From the NCBI GenBank assembly GCA_026874595.1, contig CM049316.1, forward strand, positions 56,553,676 through 56,617,675: a DNA stretch of 64,000 nucleotides, written 5' to 3'. This document shows, in pieces, positions 1 through 11,900 of this stretch. The notes under the pieces were generated by a model. It made no database searches, was not told the origin of the DNA, and saw only the letters and a program-made list of their open reading frames with translations. The DNA comes from Sipunculus nudus. Taxonomy: Eukaryota > Annelida > Sipuncula > Golfingiida > Sipunculidae. The position numbers and the translations under genes were made by a program. Positions within the stretch are counted from its first letter, which is position 1. Every line of letters starts with the position of its first letter.

Positions 1-1207
1 ACAGTTCGTAAAACGGTAGGAAAATGCCAGATAAGTATTAGTTATAAGGAAATGACCCAAAAAAAGTAACAAATTTAACCGAAATCTACACTAATAGCAA
101 TTCAAGCATCTGTAGTAATAACAACCATGCCAAAGTTGGACAGACCTTTCAGCCATTTTGTGATTTTAAACTTAAACTCCTGTGTCGTTTATATTATCTG
201 AATCCTTTATATGAAAATTCTTCATATACCTTTTGTGTGTGAGCTCACATGACTAAAAAAAATATCTGCACTGACAAAGTCATGTTTTTTTGCTAATATG
301 GAAAAAAATGTGAAACCATCAGTGTAAGTAACCCGATTTAAAAACTGATTCGATTGCTGAACTTGGTAGCCTACAATAGTAATAATGCACAAAAAGTGAA
401 GGAAAGGATTTATATGATCACCAATTACTCTCTCTAAGTTCACCCTTCACAGCATTCAAAAGAATCCACAAAGTAATAATGGGATATCCTCGCTGTTTAC
501 TGACAAGAATATGAACTTCTCATTCTAAGTTGCCCAGATGTATGTTTTGCCACATGACATGAGAATATAGATCGCGGTGATCTCATTTCAGGTCTCCTTG
601 GTGATTCAATCAAGACCTGGCAAATTAAAAAAATTGTACTCTGCTTTAAGGTGGAACAGACCTATATTTAACCCATATATATATTTTAAATATTTGTATA
701 TAAGACCTGTTTAAAATGATGAATTATTGTATATAAGACCTATATAAAATAATGAAATATTGTATTAAAGACCTATATTTAATTATGATTTTTTGTATTT
801 AAGACCTATATTTAATTATAAATTATTGTATTTAAGACCTATATATTATTATGAATTATTGTATATAAGATTTCTATATAATTATGATTTTTTTTGTATT
901 TAAGACCTATCTATAATTTATGAATTTTTGTATTAAAACCTATATATAATTATGAAATATTGTATTTTAGACGAATAAGTAATTATAAATTATTGTATCT
1001 TTCAGTTATGCAGTCGGATCCACAACATCCGAGTTCGAGTGCAAGTCCGAGTTCAGGCCAATCGAGTCCTTTTTCAAGTCAGACCCCTTGAGAATTTTCC
1101 CAAATGAAGTCTAGATGGACTTGGTCTGATTTCTAGAGTGTTTACCTCCGAGTTCAAGTGTAAGTCCATAACTAAGTCCGAGTCCCACACCCCACACACC
1201 CAAAGTG

Positions 1208-1298
<91 letters not shown>

Positions 1299-1842
1299 AA
1301 GCTGAAATATCAGATAATTATTATATTATCAAATGTTCCCACTGATTAACTATCTGCAAACCACGGGTTTTTTTTCGTCGGTCACATCTGTTCAAGTAAA
1401 AAAATATGTTATTTAAATTGGTGTAACTAATTTAATTTAATCTATATTGTCTTCATTAATATGTCTTAAAACAATACATATATATTTGCTATTTAGTGGA
1501 CATTGCTATGAAATTTTTCTTTTAAATTCTGCAAGAAAACACTTTATACATACCATTATCTCATTAAAAAAATGAAGAAAAAAAAAAAAAACGCTTGCTA
1601 TTACAAAATGATAACAATGTTTGCTGAAACATTACTTGTTTTCTGTATAGCCTTGATACGAGTGTTATTTACTCAAGTGGTCTTTCAGTCTCTGACTAGA
1701 ACAAAACTTTTAATTCGAGAACTGCACAAATCAAGAAATACAGCTACGCATTTTCTGTTAAAAGGTTCACAAATAGGAGTCAGCTGAATGTTAAACTATA
1801 CTGAGCCCTGGTGGAAAATGCCTTTTGCTCCAGGCATATATG
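1..1842. other. Intergenic, AT-rich with short tandem repeats
   Basis: I see no gene here. From about 660 to 1000 a degenerate tandem repeat of roughly 40-45 bp recurs around the words 'gacctatat' and 'attattgta'. From about 1010 to 1195 there is a small minisatellite built on 'gagttcaagt' and 'aagtcc'. The (TA)n tract at 1211-1296 is listed separately. Short reading frames are AT-rich and resemble no family I know. Confidence 0.6.
1211..1296. repeat. (TA)n microsatellite
   Basis: About 86 bp of nearly pure TA dinucleotides with one 'tttata' interruption near the middle. Confidence 0.95.
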
Positions 1843-2511
1843 CAATCTCCACCAGAGGTCACTACCGCTACGCTAATATCACCTCTCAATCTCCACCAGA
1901 GGTCACTACCTCTAGGCTAATATCAATATGCAATATTAAGCTAAAGTTCTTGGTCATTATTAAATTAATTTACTATTTCTGCTTCAATTACAAAGGGTTC
2001 CCTATCATAAACACGATATTTAATTTTTTTTTGGCAAGGGTTTCAAGTTCTTCCGTTTTTGTGATGCTTTTTTTGCAGCGGTATCATAATTAATTTTCAA
2101 GGATCCTGGATACATTTGTTGCCAGAACTGTGGTGGGACGAAACTTAATCGACACAAACCTGGCAAATTATATTCTTCACAAATAATTTGAAACAGTCAA
2201 TGCACACTTTATTATTGTCTTATCTGTTCCATGTGTCTTTATTTACAACCTGGTAGATGAATATTTGCTTTGTTACACCTATAGTGCCCTATTTAAGCCT
2301 GCGCGTATATAGTTCTTAGTAATTATGCAAAATAGTCAATTAATTATACATTCTTCTTATTACGAGGATTATTTAAAAAAATAGCCGCACATTTGCGTTC
2401 TAATGCATACATTACTTTTTGGGAAACTCCCCTCTTTGCTTTGGGCACAAATTTTACCGTTATAAACAGAGGTGAAATTAGCGTAGAGGTAGTGACCTAT
2501 GGTGGAGATTG
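1843..2511. mobile_element. Possible MITE with inverted repeat ends upstream of the NLR
   Basis: A 39 bp word beginning 'caatctccaccagaggtc' occurs directly twice (1843-1881 and 1887-1925) and once inverted at 2473-2511, with a few mismatches in each. The inverted pair brackets about 550 bp with no coding signal, the layout of a miniature inverted-repeat element. I could not identify a target duplication. Its right arm ends 100 bp before the start codon of the NLR gene, so it may form part of that gene's upstream region. Confidence 0.5.
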
Positions 2512-2611
2512 GAAAACGTGCGCCGTTACGGAAAGGAGGAAACATGTAGCTGATTTGGACCTTGCCCTCGGAGGACAGATTGTATCAACATTAACCTAAA
2601 CACCGTCCATC

Positions 2612-2773
2612 ATGGCGGCCAAAAATGCTGCGTCACAGAAAGCCCTTTATCATAACTTAATGAAAGTGAATCGGGTTGAACTAATGTTGAGCATAGATCC
2701 TGTGGATAGTCTCCTGTTGGATCGTCTTTATGGTTACCGGGCGATCACGAGAGCGGAGTATGATAAGTGGAAG
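2612..2773 (+). CDS. NLR exon 1: N-terminal half of the CARD
   Basis: 54 codons from ATG to the donor AAG|GTTAGT. The peptide has CARD helix 1-4 character (for example NRVELMLSIDPVDSLLLDRL, then AITRAEYDKW). It ends in mid-domain, in phase 0. Alone it would be half a fold. The missing half matches the exon at 14940 in phase and in content. It is the only exon of this gene to the left of the retrotransposon. Confidence 0.8.
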
Positions 2774-2829
2774 GTTAGTATTATTTGTAAATGAGCTGGT
2801 ATCGTTATGCACAGACCATATTAGAATAT

Positions 2830-2916
<87 letters not shown>

Positions 2917-5900
2917 AATAGCTGAAGTAAGATATTTTTTGTTATTGTTTCGACGTATAAATGTTTGTTTTGTACGAGACATCTGTAAGTTATTAATTTA
3001 ATTGAAGTTGGGTCAGAGAAAGAAAAAGATGCATAAATATTTAGATTCATAAAACAAACTGAAATCGAAACAATTCATTACATTAAGCATTTAAATCAGG
3101 TTTTATCATTGGCATTAGTTTAATCATTTGTTTGCTGTCAAGCCTTTTTGTTGATTGTGACACCAGGAAGTGATATGAAGTCAGCCCCAAAGCCAAGGTC
3201 TAACTATTGATTTACTAGCCTGTGTTTCAGAAACCTCAACATGTAGGACACGCGCTGGTTGCTCACGGTAGGCTTTTTTTCAGTTCCAAGATAAGAGCAA
3301 TATAAACAAACACAAACGGGTCAAACGACCAAGTGGCACAATAAGGACGCTTACTACATGACACAGCATTATAAATGTGTTAACTGCAGGCTACATGTTA
3401 TCAGGTCTTGCATGAAAACAATTTAGGAGTGTTGAGCTCACTCACTCAGTCTTCATCAGGAGTGTAATATTTGTTATCATGTCCTATTGTCCTAATAGTT
3501 ATCTCATTAACTCATAATATTGAATGTGGGATGGGGTTTTTAATGTGGGTCTTAGGTCTTAAAGTCACTATTCACCTGTCTTATTTATAGAATTTTATTG
3601 ATACTGGCTAACTCTGCATATACATATTAAAGAAGTGAAGGTAATCCTTGCTGGGAAAGGTTCTTATAACGCCACTTTGAAGTATAAACATTAAATCTAC
3701 AGGCTACTTGTACACAAGGTACTTGAGCCAGTGTTAATATATACAGATAAATACATGTAACCGTGTTATTGAAAGATCCCTAGTTGACGTTCGTTAGAGC
3801 ATGGGAAGCAATGCAATATTTGTCATCAACAGAACTCTGTACTCTCTGAATTGAAGCCAGATGCCACGTGCCGCCGTCTGCAGCTTACTCTGACATACTA
3901 TCGACAGGACAAACATGTCAATAAAACTTGTTAGACTATAGCACGAGCAGTTGCTAAGATACACAGTAGCACGCATAACTTTATATATGCAATGTATCTG
4001 TCATTTTTTAAAAACGTCAAAAATTAGGATAAGCTAAATTCGATAATTCAAATAATTTACATATCATAAATTCAATAACTTAACACGATCCATGCTTATT
4101 CCATGACCCTTTTTCTAATTAACCAGATGTGTCGGAACGACACGAATACCCCCGACGGCAGAAAATTAAAAATATTTTTTTTTTTGAATGGTGGAGCATA
4201 AATTGTTACAGATGTCTGTTTTATTGTGCGCTGTTGACGTTCTGATTCGTGTTGGGCTCAAGCCCCGGGCGTTGCTATGCTACAGCGTTTCTTGTTCTAG
4301 CTGGCAGGGTGCGGCCTACGTGGGAACTCTACACAGCGCTAGGTTTATCTGTGCCGTGTGAACCCTGACATGTAGAAACACAGCGTTCCTGGTTCTAGTT
4401 TGTTCTTTGTGTACTGTTTATTATGTTAGGTTCTTTAGATTGTTCGGGAAATGGAAAGTTATTGACTCGAGGTGAAAAGTTATAAATAAGGGGCTGTGTT
4501 TTACAGCCGGGAGAGAGGAGAGATATATTCCTGCGGACACAGAATAGTGTAAGTCAGTTTGTGGACCTTTTCCTGTAATTGCGGCAGTTTTAGCTTTTCT
4601 TCGAATTTTTAACGGATTTTATTTAGTCTTCAGTTTACCTTTGGGATTACTATCAGAACTTCACTTCTGAATTACAACAAATTGATTTTGTGATTGAACT
4701 AGACTGTTATTCTCTGAGAAGATTTATGTGAACTATTCATCTGGATTAAATGCTTTAAAGGGCTTTTTGTCGCTATCGCAGTGGTGGTATCCAGGTACTG
4801 TACACTTTATTTTATATACTTGTATTGACTGTTGCACTGTTGTTATACTGTGTAATTATATTGATTTAGTGTATTGTAATGTTAGGATTGTTTTAAGAAT
4901 AAATTATAATTATTTGTTAACAAAAAACCACTGACTTCTTTATTCATTCCCCTAGACATTTCACGCTGCCTAGTGTTTCAGATTCTGATTTTTTTTTATC
5001 TTCGTAACAAAATTTATGCTCGTCACGACTACGTGATCTGTTGATATTAGGTTCCGTAACATAAAATTGTGGGCTCGTCTGGGAGGCTTCATAGTTTTGG
5101 AAATTTATTAGGCCAGGGCCTAGACACATTGTTTACAATACATTGTTTACAAAATTTCACATTGTTTACGTTACATTGTTTACAAGATTCAACTAAGTGT
5201 TTTTTTGTTGTTGTTTTAACATCTTAACATGGCAGATTTCAAACCTGAGTCATTTGTTGAAGATTCCGACTCTGATCAACTTGAACAGTTGACAAAAGAA
5301 CAGTTGTTGCGTTTGGGACAACACTTAGGGCTAGGAGTGAAAAAAGCTATGAGAAAGCCTGATATCATTGCTAAAATCATGCAAGATCTTGTTAGCAAAG
5401 GTTTAATTGAAGAGAGTGTAATGGATACATAAACTAGTGGCCCATGAGCTTTGACGCTCAGCTGAAATCAAGGAATGTTGAACAATGAGAAAGATGACTG
5501 CCAGAGGGCCAGAAAATCATGAATTTTATGAAGAGGACTTAGAAATGTCTGGTTTACGAGAAAACTCTCCAAGACGTATTGACAAAGCAAATTTCAGACC
5601 AATATCTTGATCCATTCCTGAGATATGAGCAGTTTTCCCCAAAAGCACATGTATGTATGGACGCCAGAGGAAAACGATTGCAGATGTTGCGCCACCATCT
5701 TTAGTGCAAGCTGGAGCAGGCCAAGATCTATGGAAATGCACAATTTGAGGCCAATACGGCACACAATTCCTAAGAAAAGAAAATTAATTTATTCTATAGA
5801 AACAGGAAGGTAGGGGGTGTCTCCTGTCTGGTTTACGAGAAAATTTTCCAAGATGGATAGACATGCAAAATTTCAGACCAATACCTTGAACCACTCCTGA

Positions 5901-8900
5901 GATATGAGCAATTTTCACCCAAAGCAGATGTACGGATGGATGCCACAGGAAAATGATTTCAGGTGGCTGCACCAGTCTTGAGTAAAAGATGGAGGAGTCC
6001 AAGATCTATGAATATGGACAATTTCAGGCAAATATGGCAAGTCACTCCTGAGAAAAGGGCATTCATTTTTTCTACAAAACCGGATCGCGCCATAAGTCTG
6101 GTTTACCAGGAAACTTTCCAAGATGGATGGACATGCCAAATTTCAGACCAATATCTTGATTCATTCCTGAGATATGAGCAATTTTCACCAAAAGCGATTA
6201 TAATGATGAATGCCACGCAAAAATGACTGCAGATGGCGCCACCAGTCTTGTTTATGAGATGTAGGTGTTGAGGATCTATGAACATGCACAATTTACCCCG
6301 CAAAAAGTATTTTAGGTGGCGCCACCAGTTGCAGTTAGGAGATAGAGAGATCCAAGATGGATGGACCTGCAAATTTTCAGCACAATACAATGAGCCACTC
6401 CTTAGATATTGGCTTTTATCTAAAAGACACCGAGATTCATACTGCACAGAAAGATTGCCGATGGTACCATCTGTCTTTGTTAGGCACAAAAACATAGGTG
6501 AAGGAACAACTATGCTAGGTTTTTGGAAAGATCAGTCCAAGGGTCTCAGAGGAGTTTTCTTGAAACTAATGCAGAGTTTCTGTATCACATTTTTAATTAT
6601 TCTGGGGGGTACTTAGCGAGAAGGATATGGGTAACATAGACCGTATTTCAGATTTACATAGAGACTTTTCATGGACCTCCCTTGATGTCAAGTTAGAAGA
6701 TTCGAGGTCCAGCAGTTACGATTTGTGCCCTGTTAACAGATGATAGCTTCTTTGAAGGTATCATAGATAAAGAAAAAAAATCGTAACATTAGAAAAATAC
6801 AGGTGGCGCCACCAGTTTGCAGGAACTGACGGAACACTCCATGATATATATTCATCCAATGAATCCTGGTGATCAAGGCAGCAGTTATTCAGATACTAAA
6901 CTTTTTGTATAATTTTTTTTTATTATTCTGGGGGGTACTTCGGAGACCCATAGCTCGTAGAATACGGGTAACAGAGACCTAATTTCAGGTTTCCAAGGAG
7001 ATTTTTCATGGACCTCCCTGGATGACAAGTTAGAAGATTCCAGGTCCAGTGGTTACGATTTGTGCCCTGTTGTGCCCGGACGGACGGACACCGGACAAAG
7101 GGTGATCGCTATAGCTCAGATGACTTTCAGTCAGCTGAGCTAAAAGATGACAGCCTTGCTATGCAGTTGGAATTAAAAAAGTTAGAAATGCAACATGAAC
7201 TAGCATTAAAACAATTAGAATTCGAAAAACAAAGAGAACAGAGGGAAGAACATAAAAGGTTAAACAGTTAGAATTACAAAAAGAAAAACAAAGAGAAGAG
7301 AGGGAATTAGAAAAACAAAAAGAAATAGAAAGAGAAAGACTAGAAAAAGAAAAAGAAATTGAGTTAAAACGACTGGAGATAGAAAGACTTAAACTAGAAC
7401 ATAGTCTAAGTGCTGCCCAAACTCACAGTTTTGATGTTACTTAACACATTAGACTGGTCCCACCTTTTCAAGAAAAAGAGGTTGATAAATACTTCTTACA
7501 CTTTGAGAAGGTAGCTGAAAATTTAAAATGGCCTAAGGAAAATTGGACCATGCTATTACAAAGTGTATTGACTGGCAAGGCCAGAGAAATTTATACAGAG
7601 CTTTCATTAGAAGCCGCTGCTGACTATGACCAGGTTAAACGGTTAATCCTAAAAGGTTATGAGTCCCGAAGGCTTACTGCTAGAAATTCAGAAATTGGGA
7701 AAAGCGCAAATAACGTCCTATGTCGAATTTGCCAGGACAAAAGAGCAATTGTTTGATCGCCGGTATAGTTCTAAAAATGAAATGAAAGATAATGACAATT
7801 TGCGCCAGTTGATTTTGCTTGAAGAATTCAAGCGCTACATTAACAGATGTTAAAACTTTTCTGGATGAGAAAAGTCCCGAAACACTTGACATTGCTGCTC
7901 AATTAGCTGATGATTATTCATTAACACACAAAATGTCCATTACTATCAAATCAAACCAGTCATTCACAAACAAGAATGTAAATCAGTATGGCCAAAAGAA
8001 GTTTAAAGCGCAGTCACCCAGTACTAGTGGTCCTGATAGTTCGGCAAAGTCTATTGCTACACCTAAGTCCACGTCCACTGTGTCTTAATCCAACCAAGGC
8101 CAGTCATTTTCAAGGAAAATCTGTAATTACTGCATAAAGGAAGGTCATCTAATATCTGACTGCTGGAAACTTGTAAATAAACCAAAGAGTAAACCTTCTG
8201 GTTTTGTTTCAAAATCTATGCATAGCATAGTACAAGGGCCAGGCTCTTTTCATATAAATAAGGGGCACAACTCCTTTATTAACTCTTATAAAGGCTAGGT
8301 CCTTTCAAGACTCCTGCGAGGAATATCCTTTAAATAAGGCTAAGTCCTTTTATGACTCTTGCGAGAGTATTTCAAATGATGCCAGGTCCTCTTATGACAA
8401 ACAGAAGTTTATTTCTGCTGAGGAAAATTCCTCTGTTGACTCTAATGAGGAGTTTGATTGTAATAAGGATGTAGATTCCTTTAATGACTCTGAAAAAGAG
8501 TTTATGACTGACACTATCAGTGTCAGTTCTTTGTTTAATGAAACTGAGGTAGTAATTTCCTCTCCTGACTCCGAAATTGAGTTATTTGAGCCATTCATAC
8601 ATGATGGTTTTGTATCACTTTCAAGTGATTTTTCGGATTCTAACCCTATTAGAATTTTGAGGGACACTTTACCATTTAAGGGAATTCAGTTGCTGCTAGG
8701 AAATGATGTTGCAGGTGACAAAGTACAGCCTGTACCAAGAGTGACAGAAAAGCCGTCACTTGATCAGGAGACTGATCCTGAAAGTCAGGAAATTCCTGGT
8801 TTGTATCCTTCATGTGCTGTTCCTAGATCTATGACCAAGAAAAACACACATGAGGATAATGGTCCAGATAATAACACTCCTGGAGTCACTAGTGACTTGT

Positions 8901-11900
8901 CTATCGACTCCCCCGTACAGGATGCAGCATTTTCAAGGTCAGAACTTATCGCAGAACAGCATAAGGACCCTGATATTTCATGTTTGGTTCCTAGGGCAGT
9001 TTCTACAGATGATCTGTCACAGAACCCAGTTTGTTTCTATGTTAAAATGGAGTGCTTATGCGTAAATGGCGACCACCTGATGTATGCGCTGATGATGAGT
9101 GGGCCATCCAACATCAAATAGTAATGCCCAAAACCTTTCGCAATGAAATTCTAAGCATAGCACATGAGGCTTCTTTGTCTGGCCATTTAGGTATAAATAA
9201 AACCTACCAGAAAGTTAGTACACACTTCTATTACCCTTACCTCAGGACAGATGTTGTACAATACTGTAAATAAGTGGTGGGCCGATCATCGAGTTTTATC
9301 GAAAGTCAGTCGGTTTGCTGCCACTTTCAAGCGCTCGATTACCAAAGGCAACTATCGATTACATCATAATAATGATGGTATTCTTTCCAGAATGCCTTTA
9401 TGTTAAAGGCAATATTTATTTTTCAATTTTTTACCACATTCCGCGCTTTATATAATGAGTCTGTGTTCCCAAATAACTTCCATATGTAACTGAGTATGAC
9501 ACGGTATATAGATGAGAGAACGGAGGACTTATGAAAATTATTATTTGTGAACTCGCGGGGAGCAGCAGAATTAGCCGAGAGTTTTCATACGAGATGTAGA
9601 CTGCAAAATATGGGCGGGAAGGCGTTAAAATACTCCATAAAATTTTCAAGGTCTATGCCAATTTGCGAGATTCTCTTAGAAACATTCTATTCAACCGATG
9701 CCAAGTGCCGCTGTTTAGGCCGTCCTTAAAAAAAAATCTTTGTTGGGGCTAACCCGGCCGGTCGAGTATTTGGATTTCAGCTGGAATTTTATTTTGGACT
9801 AGTCTGCAATTTTTTTTGGAATGATCTGCCCAAAGCGCACCTGGGCCCGTAAAATCTGCCTTCATGGGATAGAAAAACAGCCCCTCTATAGGCCTAACAT
9901 TCTTAGACGCTCTTAATTGAAAGATATTACCCGTCGTTAAATTTGATCCTTAAATTAGTCTGATTGTCTTTATACGTGGAAGGATCGTTACACTCGTGCG
10001 CGAGAGGACAATACCTGCCGGGGAAACGCAGATACAGTTTCACAGATAATTGCATATTTCTTTGATAATTGCATATGTTTGTCTGAACCGATTAATAATC
10101 GATCATCAGTCGGTTTGCTCAAACCGATGATCGACTATGAAAAAGGAACCGACTCCCACCACTACTGTAAATCATGCCACACATGCCAGATGGTAGGCAA
10201 GCCCAATCAGAATCCTTCTAAAGCCCCACTTAGACCTTTTTTCTGCTTTCGAGGAACCATTTAGTAGGGTTATTGTTGATTTTGTTGGACCACTGCCCAA
10301 AACAAAATCTTGACATGAATACTTGCTGACAATTATGTGCGCATCTACCAGGTTCCCTGAGGCAATACCATTGCGCAGAATTAATGCCAAGAGTGTTGTC
10401 AAGGCTCTTACCAAGTTTTTTACAACTTTTTGATTACCAAAATCCGTCCAGTCTGACCAAGGGTCTAATTTTAAGTCTGGCTTATTCCAGCAAGTTATGA
10501 TTGAGCTAGGTATAAAACAGTACAGCTCTTCGCAATATCATCCTGAAAGTCAGGGCGCCCTCGAGTGTTTTCACCAGACACTAAAAAACATGATCAGGAC
10601 CAATTGTTATGACACAGAAAGACTGGGATGAAGGAATCCACCTGTTGCTGTTTGCTGCCAGAGAATCCTTTCAAGAGTCCTTGGGTTTCAGTCCCTTTGA
10701 ACTAGTTTTTGGGCACTCAGTTCGCGGTCCATTAAAAACTGTTTGAAGAAAAAATCGTGTGAAAATCCTGATTTTCTTAGTTTGTTACAGTATGTTTCAT
10801 ACTTTTGCACTAAACTACACAAGGCGTGTGAGATTGCAAAGTCTAATCTTAAATCTGCAGAAAGTAAAATGAAACCAAAATATGACAAGCCCACTGTAAG
10901 CAGGACGTTTGGGCCAGGTGAAAAGGTCCTTGCCTTATTTCCCATCCCTGGCAGACCTCTGCAAGCTAGGTATTTTGGTCCTTACATTGTTGACAAGAAA
11001 GTCAGTGATTTAAATTACATACTGTTGACACGAGATAGACGTAAGAAGAAACAACTGTGCCATGTTATTATGTTGAAACCATATTATGACAAAAATAGCA
11101 CATCAGATGACGTACAAAATGTTACTGCTGTTAATTGTGTAAAAACTGACCCTGAACAAATTAAAGTAGATACTGACTGTAAGTGTGATGTAAACATTCA
11201 GTGTGGAACACTACCACTAAAAAACTCAGACGTGCTTAACAACCTGGATGCCAAACTGTCACACCTCACTGCACAACAACAACAAGACCTCAAGAACCTG
11301 CTGCGGAATTATGAACATTTGCTTAGTGACATTCCAACGCGAACTAACATATTGTGCCATGACGTCGATGTTGGCGAGGCAAGCGCAGTCAAGCAGCATC
11401 CTTATAGACTGAATCCAGAAAAGCAAAAGTATCCACAAGATGAGATTCAATATTTGCTGGACAATTATTTTATTGAACCTAGTAACAGTAACTTCAGTTC
11501 ACCATGTATTCTTGTGCCAAAACCTGATGGAATTAAGTTACTGTATGTGCACAGATTATCCAAAACTGAACTCTGTCACCTAGACTGACACGTTCCCGAT
11601 TCCGAGGATCGATGATTGTATTAATAGAATCGGTAGCTGAAGATAGGTCTTCAAGTTTGACTTGCTAAAAGGATTCTGGCAAGTTCCGCTGACAGAACGG
11701 GCGAAAGAAGTGTCCGCATTTGTGACGCCGCAAGGACTGTACCAGTATAAAGTTATGCCGTTTGGCATGAAGAACTCGCCAGCCACGTATCATGCAGCGC
11801 CTCATCCATATGGTTGTCAAGGACACTCAGGGCTGCGACGCATATATTTATGACCTCATCGTGTACAGTGACACCTGGGAGAAACATCTGCAAATTCTTC

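Larger units (their letters stand above)
4204..5061 (+). repeat. 5' LTR of the Gmr1-like element
   Basis: It begins TGTTAC and ends GTAACA, a 6 bp terminal inverted repeat with TG...CA ends. It aligns with 12747-13575. By eye there are about 16 substitutions in the first 200 bp, which suggests an old insertion. Promoter and polyadenylation motifs are listed separately. Confidence 0.85.
9052..11100 (+). pseudogene. Integrase (zinc finger, DDE core, GPY/F-like C-terminus), interrupted
   Basis: The zinc-binding histidines lie at about 9155-9195 (HEASLSGHLG). The two cysteines of the finger are parted by the hAT-like insertion, with the second half resuming at 10173. The core follows in fragments with a VDFVGPLP segment near 10275, a SDQGSNF segment near 10452 and an ESQGALE segment near 10542, giving the D, D and E of the catalytic triad. 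A C-terminal region with ARYFGPY (about 10958) is GPY/F-like. Several in-frame stops and frameshifts lie between 10255 and 10740. Confidence 0.8.

Noticed and set aside
2805-3050. 81-codon - frame with Leu-Ser and Ile-Tyr repeats
   Set aside because: It is a translation of the (TA)n(GA)n microsatellite.
6103-6616. Overlapping frames of 112-130 codons on both strands in the gag insertion
   Set aside because: They lie in a modular non-coding repeat, differ between copies and show no family features.
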